Shown one piece after another: positions 1 through 6,864 of a stretch of DNA of 12,604 nt (the first letter of the stretch is position 1; every line of letters begins with the position of its first letter). The stretch lies in assembly GCA_028718575.1 (NCBI GenBank), contig JAQULN010000040.1, positions 1 through 12,604 on the forward strand. Direction: 5' to 3'. Both the position numbers and the translations under genes were made by a program. Origin of the DNA: Candidatus Krumholzibacteriia bacterium. Its GTDB lineage: Bacteria; Krumholzibacteriota; Krumholzibacteriia; LZORAL124-64-63. Under the pieces are notes generated by a model. That model was not told the origin of the DNA and did no database searches. It saw only the letters and a list, made by a program, of their open reading frames with translations.

Positions 1-160
1 TTCATGAAGGACCGGCTGCGAAAGGTCAAATGCTTGCCAGGACGCGCGTTCTCGGATCGGCTCGGTCAACGTACCGCCTTGGGTACGCCTCCCTCACCGA
101 TCCTTGCGAGCCCACGTCCTGGCAAGCATTTTCCACTTTCTCGCGGCGATCCTTCATGAA
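1..160. repeat. Long imperfect inverted repeat (foldback element)
   Basis: The stretch folds on itself in nested blocks. TTCATGAAGGA at 1-11 pairs with TCCTTCATGAA at 150-160. AATGCTTGCCAGGACG at 29-44 pairs with CGTCCTGGCAAGCATT at 115-130, 16 of 16 bases. GGATCGG at 54-60 pairs with CCGATCC at 97-103. CGTACC at 70-75 pairs with GGTACG at 82-87 around a 6-base loop. The segments between the blocks match only loosely. The outer 8 bases are themselves a palindrome (TTCATGAA). No transposase-like frame is inside. It may be a REP/MITE-like dispersed repeat or a large transcript-end hairpin behind hsp20. The left end coincides with the window edge, so the true boundary is unseen. Confidence 0.8.
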
Positions 161-211
161 TAATCCGGGTTCAGGACCGTATCGCGCCGCTGGTGGTAGG
201 CCGCCAACACA

Positions 212-246
212 TCGGCCCGGGTCGCGTCGTGGCGGACCCGGGCCGA
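212..246 (-). terminator. GC-rich hairpin downstream of hsp20, possible terminator
   Basis: TCGGCCCGGGTC at 212-223 pairs perfectly with GACCCGGGCCGA at 235-246, a 12-bp stem around an 11-base loop. It lies about 30 bases after the hsp20 stop on the minus strand. There is no T-run after it on that strand, so if it terminates transcription it does so without a canonical U-tract, or only stabilises the 3' end. The same bases also lie in a coding-like open extension of the hsp20 frame, so the stem could partly reflect old coding sequence. Confidence 0.45.
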
Positions 247-276
247 GTTGTTCGTGGCCGACGAACGCTGCCGGTA

Positions 277-672
277 CTACTGGACCTGGATCCGCCGCGG
301 CAGGTTCTTTTCGCTCTTGGGCAGCGACAGCGTCAGGACACCCTGGTCGAGCTTGGCGCTGATCTTTTCGGTGTCGACGCCGCCGCCGACGTCGAACGTC
401 CGGCTCCACTCGACCTTGCCGGGCATCTCCAGCCGCCGGTTGGTGTAGCCGTCCGGGGTCTCCAGGCTGCGTTGCGCCTTGACCGTCAGGATGTCGTTTT
501 CGAGGCTGATCTCCAGATCCTCGTTGCGGACTCCGGGCAGGTCCATCAGGATGCGGTAGTCCTCGGCGCCCTCCATGATGTTGGTGCGGGGCAGATGCTC
601 GCAGCCGGTCATCACCCGCGCAGCGGGGTTGTTGTCCAGCGCGGCGTTGATCCACTGAGCGATCGGGTACAT
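277..672 (-). CDS. Hsp20/alpha-crystallin small heat-shock protein
   Basis: A 131-residue ATP-independent cytoplasmic holdase that would bind unfolding proteins during heat or other stress. The N-terminal arm (about residues 1-30) is short. The alpha-crystallin domain spans about residues 31-125 and contains the family signature A-x-x-x-x-G-V-L as AKLDQGVLTLSLPK near the end of the domain. The C-terminus has the I-x-I/V-type oligomer contact (RRIQVQ). The start is supported by an AGGAGG ribosome site about 8 bases upstream. It is transcribed away from the outer-membrane gene and shares a 242-bp divergent intergenic region with it. No convincing RpoH-type or CIRCE site was found. The family call is firm; client proteins are unknown. 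Confidence 0.93.
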   Translation of the reverse strand: MYPIAQWINAALDNNPAARVMTGCEHLPRTNIMEGAEDYRILMDLPGVRNEDLEISLENDILTVKAQRSLETPDGYTNRRLEMPGKVEWSRTFDVGGGVDTEKISAKLDQGVLTLSLPKSEKNLPRRIQVQ

Positions 673-715
673 GGCTTGTCCTCCTGGTCAGTCGGTTGTT
701 CTTGCTACCTAATTT

Positions 716-739
716 CAACCGGGAGTCGAACTCCCGTTG
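716..739 (-). promoter_or_regulatory. Hairpin in the hsp20 5' leader
   Basis: CGGGAGT at 720-726 pairs with ACTCCCG at 730-736 around a 3-base loop. CAA/TTG (716-718 with 737-739) extends the stem after one bulged C. The hairpin ends about 45 bases upstream of the hsp20 start codon. Small heat-shock genes often carry RNA thermometers in their leaders, but this stem does not pair with the AGGAGG site, so a classical ROSE or fourU mechanism is not shown. It could be an operator, an mRNA stabiliser, or chance. Confidence 0.35.
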
Positions 740-811
740 CTCATCGTTCGTACCGGCATCTTTACAAGCGCCATGCCGGATCCGCACGGAATCGCGACCG
801 GAGTGATAAGT

Positions 812-835
812 TGTTATATAACATCATGTTGATGT
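812..835. promoter_or_regulatory. AT-rich palindrome in the hsp20/OMP divergent region
   Basis: TGTTATATAACA at 812-823 is a perfect 12-bp palindrome. It is directly overlapped by a second inverted repeat, ACATCA (821-826) with TGATGT (830-835). The palindrome presents TATAAC, a good -10 hexamer, on both strands, in an otherwise very GC-rich neighbourhood. On the minus strand a TTGGAC hexamer (834-839) lies 15 bases upstream of TATAAC, which is a short spacer. No good -35 is seen for the plus strand. It may be a divergent promoter with an operator, or a regulator site. Confidence 0.4.
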
Positions 836-914
836 CCAAGGGGTCACGGTGCCGCGGATGAATCGACGGCCTTTCTGTCAAGGCGTGACACACCGGGTGC
901 GCCATAATGACATC

Positions 915-2648
915 ATGCGCCATTGGTATGTCAGCGTACTTCTGCCAGCTTGTCTGACGTTGGTCTCGGTCGGCCGCGTCCCGGCGAACGAGGTCGAACC
1001 GGCGGTCGCTCCGCCCGATTCGAGCCTGCGCGTCGGCGAGATCCGTCTTGATTTACGGGATATCTTCTCCGCCGAGGAAGTCGCGGCGGCGACCGGTCCC
1101 AACCGGCTGCTGCGTCGGACGATGAATGCCCTGCATGTCCGCACCCGATCCTGGGTGGTGCGGCAGGAACTGTTGTTCGAACCCGGCGAGCCTCTGCACG
1201 CGGACCGGCTGCAAGAATCGGCCCGCAATCTACGCGCGCTCGGCATCCTGAACCGGGTCGAGGTGGTTCCCCTGGACACCGCCCGCGACGGCCGAGTCGA
1301 CATCCTGGTCCGCGCGCAGGAGACCTGGACGCTCACGACGGGGATCAATTTCTCGCTGGCGGCCAACAACGACCTGCGCTGGAACCTGGCGGTCACAGAG
1401 AAAAGCTTCCTGGGATACGGCACGGTGGTCCAGGGAGTGATCGGCGATGATCTCGATGCGCGATACGGCCGCATCTATCTGCGGCAGAACCGCGTGCTGC
1501 GATCGCCCTGGACACTCGAACTGAACTACGACGACCGGACCGACGGCTACACCCGCTGGTTGGGTCTCTCGCTGCCGTTTCGCGCCAACAACCAGACCTG
1601 GTCGTTTTCGGTCCGGGCGATGGATCGCCAGTTCCGTCCCCGCTGGTACTTGAGCAACGCCGGACCAGCCGGCCTGGATCCCGCGCGCTGGCAGCGACTG
1701 TACGCCCTGGTGCCGTGCGCCGATCGGCTGGTGCGGTCGGAGGTCCTGCGCCGGGTCAGTGCCGCCAACGAGGGGCGCATCTGGCGCCTGGGAGCGGGCG
1801 TGCAGATCTACGATCTCAGCTACGACCTCGGTCGCGGCCTCTTTGCCCTCAGCGACGGCCGTGTCGCCGACTTGTCGTTTTTGAGCGCGCCGGGACAGCC
1901 GCTGGCGCGCGACGCGGGCACGCTCGTCTGGCCGCACCTGATCGCAGCGAGCCAGGGGCGCCGCTGGGCCGTGACCCGTTTCCTGCTGCGCTACGGCAAC
2001 CAGGAAGACATACCGCTGGATCCGGCCTGGGAACTGCGTTGCGGACCGGCCGGGCCGGCCGTTGGTTCGACCGCCGGCTATGGCGAGCGCTGGTTGTTGA
2101 CGCTCGGCTATTCCAACTGGGATCAAACCGGCGAGAGTTTCTGGGTGCAGCGAGCGGCTGCCTCCGCGTGCCTGGGAGGCGATCGCGACCGTTACCATCA
2201 GGTCGAGCTGCTGCTGGGCCATTACCTGCGATCCGGCCGCGGCGAACGACCGCTGACGATCAAGACATTCCTGGAGGCGGGCCACGGCGAAGGGCTGCGC
2301 GGCGATCAAGCAGTATCGTTGGGACTGGATCGCGGGCTGCGTACGCTGGACGTCGACGGCATGGCGGGCGATCGCCTCCTGCGTTGGTCGACCGAGACCG
2401 GCCGCGCGCTGCCGTTCGTGATCGCCGATATCCTGCAGACCGGTTGGGGCGTCTTCTACAACGGGGGCCTTGCGCGCTGGGCCGGCGAGGAGCGAGCGCT
2501 GGCGACCGCCCGCCACGAAGTCGGCACCGGGCTGCGGCTCGGCGCGACCCGCTCCGGTAACAACGAGATCATCCGCATCGACCTCTCCTACGATCTGGGC
2601 GGCGAGGCGGGGCTGGTCTTGACGACGATCGCGCGCGGTTTTTTCTAG
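915..2648 (+). CDS. Outer-membrane beta-barrel protein with POTRA domain (BamA/TamA-like)
   Basis: With the start at 915 the protein has 577 residues. It begins with a clean Sec signal peptide (MRHWYVSVLLPACLTLVSVGRVPA, shown by its positively charged start, hydrophobic core and A-x-A-like end at about residue 24). About residues 40-135 look like one POTRA domain: an I-R-L-D-L start, then VVRQELLFEPGEP, an RLQESARNLRALG helix, and a GRVDILVRAQETWTL strand. The rest is rich in alternating amphipathic strands typical of a barrel and ends in Phe-Phe, a common outer-membrane terminal signal. Family members insert or export proteins or lipids at the outer membrane; a specific substrate cannot be read. 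A longer frame from GTG 849 has an AAGGGG ribosome site but would add 22 Arg-rich residues before the signal peptide, so 915 is preferred, with some doubt. Confidence 0.8.
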   Translation: MRHWYVSVLLPACLTLVSVGRVPANEVEPAVAPPDSSLRVGEIRLDLRDIFSAEEVAAATGPNRLLRRTMNALHVRTRSWVVRQELLFEPGEPLHADRLQESARNLRALGILNRVEVVPLDTARDGRVDILVRAQETWTLTTGINFSLAANNDLRWNLAVTEKSFLGYGTVVQGVIGDDLDARYGRIYLRQNRVLRSPWTLELNYDDRTDGYTRWLGLSLPFRANNQTWSFSVRAMDRQFRPRWYLSNAGPAGLDPARWQRLYALVPCADRLVRSEVLRRVSAANEGRIWRLGAGVQIYDLSYDLGRGLFALSDGRVADLSFLSAPGQPLARDAGTLVWPHLIAASQGRRWAVTRFLLRYGNQEDIPLDPAWELRCGPAGPAVGSTAGYGERWLLTLGYSNWDQTGESFWVQRAAASACLGGDRDRYHQVELLLGHYLRSGRGERPLTIKTFLEAGHGEGLRGDQAVSLGLDRGLRTLDVDGMAGDRLLRWSTETGRALPFVIADILQTGWGVFYNGGLARWAGEERALATARHEVGTGLRLGATRSGNNEIIRIDLSYDLGGEAGLVLTTIARGFF

Positions 2649-2729
2649 TCGGCCGGCCGCCGCCGGTGGCATGATCCGCGTCGATGTGCGGTCCACCGCG
2701 TTCCTTCGCCGGCCTGCTAGAGGTGCTTC

Positions 2730-4253
2730 GTGTCAGAGACCGCCACCCAGAGTGTCGCCAGGAACACGTTGCTGCTGACGATCGGTCTGCTCGCCGGCCG
2801 GATTCTGGCGATCTTCGTCACCAAGAAAATGACCCCGATTCTGGGACCGGCGGGCCTGGGGATCTGGGGGCTGGCCAATGATATCGGCATCATCCTCTTG
2901 ACCGTCATCAATTACGGCCTGGGCGTGTTGTTGACCCGCGACATCACGCGCAACCGCGGCCTGAGCTGGCCCCTGCTGTGGGCGGCGCTGCGCCTGCGTT
3001 GGCTGCTGGGCGCCGCTTGCTTCCTGCTCTTGCTGGTCTACTTGCACACCACCGACAAGGACCCCCTGACCTCGGCGGCGGTGCTGGTCACGGCGCTCGG
3101 TCTGTTCGCCGAAACCAGCGCGATGGCCTGCGACGCGGTACTGCAGGCGCACGAGAAAGTGAAGTACCAGACCTACGGCCAGCTCGTTTCGGCCGCCGTC
3201 TACTTCGTGCTGGCTTACTGGTGGCTCGACGCGGGCTACGGCCTGATGGGCGTGGTCTGGGCGAACGTCGCGAGCCGCGTCGTTCGCCTCGCCGTGATGG
3301 CGCCGCTGATGTTCTGGCAGACCGGTCCCTGGCGCCGCGCGCTGCCCGGCGAGCAGGCGCCAGATCTCAGGAGCATGCTCCGACTCGGTTTCGCGCTGTG
3401 CATGGCGACAACGTTCGGCATCATCAGCTACAAGATCGACACCGTGATGCTCACCGAGATGGTGGGCAAGGCGGCGACGGGCATCTACGTGCTGGGGCAC
3501 CGGGCGCTCGATATCCTGCTCGTCGTGCCCAATCTGTTCGTAACCGCGCTGTTTCCCGCTTTGGCGCGCTACATGGGTCAGTCTCGCCTGGACGCGCGGC
3601 GCCTCGGCGAACGCGCCCTGCGGTATATGCTCACGGCGATGGTGCCGGTGACCTGGCTGGTGGTGCTGGGCGCGCGCCCGGTCATCGAGTGGTTTGCGCG
3701 CGGCACCGCAGCGGCCGATCCCAGCCAGTTCGCCGACTCTATCTTCGTGATGCAGCTCGTGGTCTGGGGCGTTCCGTTCCAATCGGCGAGTTTCGTACTC
3801 AATCGCACGCTGATCGCCGCCGGCCGCGAGCGCGTGTTTCTGTGGATCGGTGTGGCGGCGTTGGCAACCAACGTGACGCTCAACCTGCTCTTGATTCCGC
3901 GGTACGGCTACTACGGCGCCTCGGTTGCCACGGTCATCTGCCTGGCCCAGAGTCTGGCGCTGCAGTTCTGGGTCCTGCGCGGCACGCCGGAGTGGCTGCC
4001 GCCGCGGCGAGCCTTGCTGGGACCGACCGCGGCGTTGCTCGTCAGCTGGTTCGCCGCGAGCGCGCTGCTGCATCAGGCGGCGCCGGCCTGGACGGACGGG
4101 TGGCTCGCGCTCAACGTGACCCGCGGCTGGACGCCATTTCTGGGCGGTATCGCGCTCTGGGCGGTTTGCTACGCCGCCGCGGTTTTCGGGATGCGGATCC
4201 TCGACCGCGACGATTTGCGCCTGCTGCCCCAACTCTTACGGCGGAGCGGTTGA
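2730..4253 (+). CDS. Oligosaccharide flippase-type (Wzx/MATE-like) membrane protein
   Basis: A 507-residue inner-membrane protein with many hydrophobic segments through its whole length, as in the roughly 12-14 TM polysaccharide exporter/flippase group of the MOP superfamily. Family-like features include the N-terminal RNTLLLTIGLLAGRILAIFVTKKMTPILGPAGLGIWGLA segment (helix 1 and the G-x-x-G-Y/W loop). A middle segment reads FALCMATTFGIISYKIDTVML, and NVTLNLLLIPRYGYYGASVATVIC lies near the C-terminal half. It would flip a lipid-linked sugar to the periplasmic face. The GTG start is chosen because AGAGGTG lies 4-5 bases upstream. It follows the outer-membrane gene by 81 bp on the same strand, and co-transcription is plausible. 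No glycosyltransferase is beside it, so the cargo (O-antigen, capsule, exopolysaccharide or other) is unknown. Confidence 0.85.
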   Translation: MSETATQSVARNTLLLTIGLLAGRILAIFVTKKMTPILGPAGLGIWGLANDIGIILLTVINYGLGVLLTRDITRNRGLSWPLLWAALRLRWLLGAACFLLLLVYLHTTDKDPLTSAAVLVTALGLFAETSAMACDAVLQAHEKVKYQTYGQLVSAAVYFVLAYWWLDAGYGLMGVVWANVASRVVRLAVMAPLMFWQTGPWRRALPGEQAPDLRSMLRLGFALCMATTFGIISYKIDTVMLTEMVGKAATGIYVLGHRALDILLVVPNLFVTALFPALARYMGQSRLDARRLGERALRYMLTAMVPVTWLVVLGARPVIEWFARGTAAADPSQFADSIFVMQLVVWGVPFQSASFVLNRTLIAAGRERVFLWIGVAALATNVTLNLLLIPRYGYYGASVATVICLAQSLALQFWVLRGTPEWLPPRRALLGPTAALLVSWFAASALLHQAAPAWTDGWLALNVTRGWTPFLGGIALWAVCYAAAVFGMRILDRDDLRLLPQLLRRSG

Positions 4254-4385
4254 GCGATGTTTTCCCGCTTGAGCCGCGCGTGGATTTCCGGTAAACGCAA
4301 GACAATGCCCGCCGCCGCCGCTCATCCCGGTTGATGCGCGGTCGTCCGGGGTCGAACTAGACTGCAGGCAACCGAAGGGCAACGC

Positions 4386-6053
4386 ATGGAGACCATCCGT
4401 CAGTTCGCCGCCGATCTCTCGGGCACGGTCTGGGGCTGGCCCGACCTGTTCCCAGCGATGGTGGCCGCGCTGCTGCTGACCGGTTTGTTCACCACGGTCA
4501 GCCTGCGTTTCCTGCAATTGCGCGGACTCAAGCACAGTCTCGACATCATTCGCGGCAAGTACGACGACCCCAAGCATGCCGGCGACCTCTCGCATTTCCA
4601 GGCGCTGACGACCGCCTTGTCGGCCACCATCGGCATCGGCAACATCGCCGGGGTGGCCACGGCCATCCACTACGGAGGTCCCGGCGCCCTGTTCTGGATG
4701 TGGGTGACCGCCGTCTTCGGCATGGCCTTGAAGTACACCGAGTGCACCCTGAGCCTGAAGCACCGCTCGATCCTGGCGGACGGCAAGGTTGCCGGCGGCC
4801 CGATGTACTACATCGAGAAGGGCCTCGGCCGGCGCTGGAAGCCTCTGGCCGTCGTCTTCGCCGTCTGCGCGGCGACGTCGAGCTTCGGGTCGGGCAACAG
4901 CATCCAGGCCTTCACGGTCGCCGATCAGTTGCGCGCCGATCTTGGCGTGCCGACGTGGCTGACCGGCGTAGTCTCGGCGTCGTTGATCGCTGCGGTCATT
5001 CTCGGCGGCATCACGCGCATCGGCCTGGTCACGAGCCGGCTGGTGCCGTTCATGGCGGCGGTCTACGTGACCGGCGCGTTGCTGGTCTTGGCGCTGAACT
5101 TGCCGGCGGTGCCCGGTATCCTGGTGCTCGTGTTCAAGAGCGCCTTCCAACCGGCGGCCCAGGTTGGGGGCTTTGCCGGGGGCACGTTCATCTTCATGTT
5201 GACCTGGGGCGTCAAACGCGGCCTGTTCAGCAACGAATCGGGGCAGGGCTCGGCGCCGATCGCCCACGCTGCGGCAAGGACCGACGAGCCCGTACGCGAG
5301 GGCATGGTCGCGTTGATGGAGCCGTTCATCGACACCCTGGTGATCTGCACGCTGACCGGCCTCGTGATCTTGTCGACCGGCGTTTGGGACGACAAGCAGC
5401 CCGCCGAGCTGCCGATCAATCCCCAGACCGACCTCGTCGTGATCAACCGCGACGCCGGCGTCGGCATCAACGGCCGGGTCGCCGCCGCCGACCGGTTCAG
5501 CGGCGTTCTGTACATCGACCAGGGCCGGCCCACCGACGCGTCGCTGGTGTACAACCACTCGCTGGTCGGTCAACCGCGGGTGCTCCAGGACGGACGCGTG
5601 TGGCAGGGCACCATTGCCGTGGCGAACGGCGTGATCGACTTCAGCGCCATTCCCGCGCTGCGGCTGGCCGGCGACGTGACCCTGAACGGCTCGCCGTTGA
5701 CCGCTTGGGCCTTCCAGCGGGGTCTGGCGCCGCTGGCGGGCCGCTGGGGATTCCTGGTCGTGACCGTCGGCGTGGTTCTATTTGGCATTTCCACGGCGAT
5801 CAGCTGGAGCTACTATGGGGACCGCGCCGTCGTGTATCTTTGGGGTCCGCGCGGCGTCTTGCCGTACAAGATCCTTTTCTGCGTGATGAACTTTCTGGGT
5901 GCTGTGTTCTCGCTGGAGATCGTCTGGAACTTTGGGGACACGGCCCTCGGCTTGATGGCTTTGCCCAATCTGCTCGCCCTTGTGTTGCTCAACAGGCAGG
6001 TGCGCGGCTTGACGCAGGACTACGCGTCCCGCCGCCGCGCGACCCGCCGCTGA
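4386..6053 (+). CDS. Sodium:alanine (AGCS family) amino-acid symporter
   Basis: A 555-residue inner-membrane transporter that would import alanine, glycine or a related amino acid with Na+. Family signatures are clear: GDLSHFQALTTALSATIGIGNIAGVA in the first third, GGPGALFWMWVTAVFGMALKYTE next, GGPMYYIEKGLG after that, NESGQGSAPIAHAAA, and ISWSYYGDRA late. AGCS proteins are usually about 450-500 residues. The excess here is a hydrophilic loop of about 120 residues (about 334-453) between the helix ending LVILSTGVW and the one starting WGFLVVTVGVV. This loop has strand-like sequence and looks like a small extra-membrane domain. An AAGGGC ribosome site precedes the ATG. The zinc-finger gene starts 20 bp after the stop, suggesting one transcript. 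The family is certain; the exact substrate is not. Confidence 0.93.
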   Translation: METIRQFAADLSGTVWGWPDLFPAMVAALLLTGLFTTVSLRFLQLRGLKHSLDIIRGKYDDPKHAGDLSHFQALTTALSATIGIGNIAGVATAIHYGGPGALFWMWVTAVFGMALKYTECTLSLKHRSILADGKVAGGPMYYIEKGLGRRWKPLAVVFAVCAATSSFGSGNSIQAFTVADQLRADLGVPTWLTGVVSASLIAAVILGGITRIGLVTSRLVPFMAAVYVTGALLVLALNLPAVPGILVLVFKSAFQPAAQVGGFAGGTFIFMLTWGVKRGLFSNESGQGSAPIAHAAARTDEPVREGMVALMEPFIDTLVICTLTGLVILSTGVWDDKQPAELPINPQTDLVVINRDAGVGINGRVAAADRFSGVLYIDQGRPTDASLVYNHSLVGQPRVLQDGRVWQGTIAVANGVIDFSAIPALRLAGDVTLNGSPLTAWAFQRGLAPLAGRWGFLVVTVGVVLFGISTAISWSYYGDRAVVYLWGPRGVLPYKILFCVMNFLGAVFSLEIVWNFGDTALGLMALPNLLALVLLNRQVRGLTQDYASRRRATRR

Positions 6054-6073
6054 AGTACTGAAGGGGGCCCGCG

Positions 6074-6391
6074 ATGAACCCGCGGATCTGCGCGCAATGC
6101 GGTGCGGTGATCCTGGACCACGCCATCGATCACCGGCGCCGCCACTTCTGCAGCGACGAGTGCTGCGAGCGTTTCGAGGACCTCTTCATGAAGTGCGGCG
6201 AACCGGATCCCGTCGATCTGGAATCCGCCGCGCTGGAGCTTGCAGAGGTGGAATTCGACGAGGACATCATCGCCGGCCGCGACGATGATGATCCGACCGC
6301 GGACGACCTCGACGACGATCTCGCTGCGGATCTCGACGACGATCTGGAACTGGATCTCGACGGCGAGTCGGAGGCCGTCGGTCCTGCCTGA
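6074..6391 (+). CDS. Small zinc-finger (TRASH/MYM-like) protein with acidic tail
   Basis: A 105-residue protein. Residues 6-31 hold C6-x2-C9 and then FCSDEC with C26 and C30, the spacing of a small treble-clef (TRASH/MYM/FCS-like) metal site. C31 and C41 are extra cysteines. Residues 48-105 are overwhelmingly Asp/Glu with almost no Lys or Arg, including imperfect repeats of DDLDDDLAADLDDDLELDLD. The tail could bind basic proteins or metal, or act as a nucleic-acid mimic, but this is inference. AAGGGGG upstream fixes the ATG. It lies 20 bp behind the symporter on the same strand and converges with the selenoprotein gene, with only 10 bp between their stops. I do not recognise a specific named family. 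Confidence 0.75.
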   Translation: MNPRICAQCGAVILDHAIDHRRRHFCSDECCERFEDLFMKCGEPDPVDLESAALELAEVEFDEDIIAGRDDDDPTADDLDDDLAADLDDDLELDLDGESEAVGPA

Positions 6392-6401
6392 ATCACGCGG
6401 G

Positions 6402-6755
6402 CTAGCCGCAGCCCGAGCAGCCGCCGCTGCCGCCGCTGCCGCAGCTGTCGCCCGCCTTGTTCAGGCGCAACAGATAGCCCTTCTGGTGGGCTTCGTCGAC
6501 ATAGTCGATCGTCAAGCCGCCGGATTGTCCGACGATGTCGCGGGTCTGCGGGTCGACCAGGATGGAGTACCCGTTCTGCGATAGGACCGAGTCGTCTGCC
6601 TGTGGCTCATCCAGAGCCATGCCCAGGGCGGGGCCGCTTCAACCGAAGCCCTGAATGAATACGCGCACGCCTTTGCCCTCGTGCGCAGAGAAATCGAAGG
6701 CGCCGAGGGCAGAATCGGCGGTGTCGGTCACCGTGATCAGCTGGGAGTCGTTCAC
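6402..6755 (-). CDS. HesB/IscA-like selenoprotein (Sec at residue 39, TGA read-through)
   Basis: A 117-residue A-type iron-sulfur carrier-like protein. From GTG 6755 the frame is open for 38 codons. It then meets TGA at 6639-6641 and continues open for 78 codons to TAG. The sequence around the TGA reads VRVFIQGFG-U-SGPALGMALDEP, so TGA sits at the family's conserved metal-binding Cys. The C-terminal tail has C105, C113 and C116 (CGSGGSGGCSGCG), matching the Cys-rich ends of HesB proteins. A bSECIS-like hairpin begins about 20 bases after the TGA. An in-frame TGA lies four codons before the GTG, so no other start is possible. AGCAGG lies about 5 bases upstream. HesB-like selenoproteins are a known bacterial family (TIGR01911). 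The role would be Fe-S cluster assembly or delivery, or redox. Conventional annotation would report only the 72 residues after 6620, or a pseudogene. Confidence 0.88.
6603..6619 (-). promoter_or_regulatory. Bacterial SECIS-like hairpin
   Basis: Read on the minus strand, TGGCTC pairs with GAGCCA (6 of 6) around a 5-base loop, TGGAT. The loop has a G at its second position, as required for SelB recognition in bacterial SECIS models. The loop starts 25 bases after the TGA, inside the usual spacing of roughly 16-37. The stem may extend outward through GCC(C)TG with CAGGC around an asymmetric bulge. The element lies inside the coding region, as is normal in bacteria. Confidence 0.72.
6639..6641 (-). 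other. In-frame TGA decoded as selenocysteine
   Basis: This is codon 39 of the HesB-like gene, between GFG and SGPALG. Both flanks belong to the same frame and the same protein family, so a stop here would remove the conserved body of the protein. Recoding needs SelB, tRNA-Sec and the downstream hairpin; none of the decoding genes are in this window. Confidence 0.85.
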
Positions 6756-6864
6756 ATTGGCCTGCTTTCATTGATGGCCGGCCCCGGTCGCAACCGACGG
6801 CCGTCGGGTTTGGTAGTCCAAGATCGGCATCTCCGCGCCAAGTCGCAAGCCCCGGCCCCCGGAC

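Noticed and set aside
716..739. tRNA T-arm-like sequence (minus strand GGGAGTTCGACTCCC)
   Set aside because: The loop is one base short for a T-loop, and no acceptor, D or anticodon stems are found around it.
801..809. CIRCE half-site (GAGTGATAA, compare GAGTGCTAA)
   Set aside because: The partner half at the correct 9-base spacing is absent, so HrcA control of hsp20 is not supported.
903..908. CATAAT as a -10 box just before the outer-membrane gene start
   Set aside because: The nearest -35-like hexamer (GTGACA, 885-890) is only 12 bases away, and the box lies too close to the ATG at 915.
1230..2696. Long open frame of 488 codons on the strand opposite the outer-membrane gene
   Set aside because: It is a GC-rich antisense shadow; the plus-strand frame has a signal peptide, POTRA domain and barrel pattern.
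4331..4363. Promoter for the symporter (TTGATG ... TAGACT)
   Set aside because: The spacer would be 21 bases, too long for a standard sigma-70 promoter; no better pair was found.
2733..5573. Long open frames on the minus strand opposite the flippase and symporter genes
   Set aside because: Their products are Arg/Gln/His/Asp-rich with no family features, while the plus strand encodes clear membrane proteins.
6417..6450. Tandem GCCGCTGCC-like repeat as a microsatellite
   Set aside because: It is explained by the Gly/Ser/Cys-rich tail of the HesB-like protein.
6402..6620. A stand-alone 72-residue protein starting at ATG 6620
   Set aside because: It is only the part of the HesB-like protein after the Sec codon; the conserved frame continues upstream through TGA to GTG 6755.
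6794..6807. Palindrome CCGACGGCCGTCGG upstream of the selenoprotein gene
   Set aside because: A short GC-only palindrome of this kind is expected by chance in such GC-rich DNA, and nothing else nearby supports an operator.
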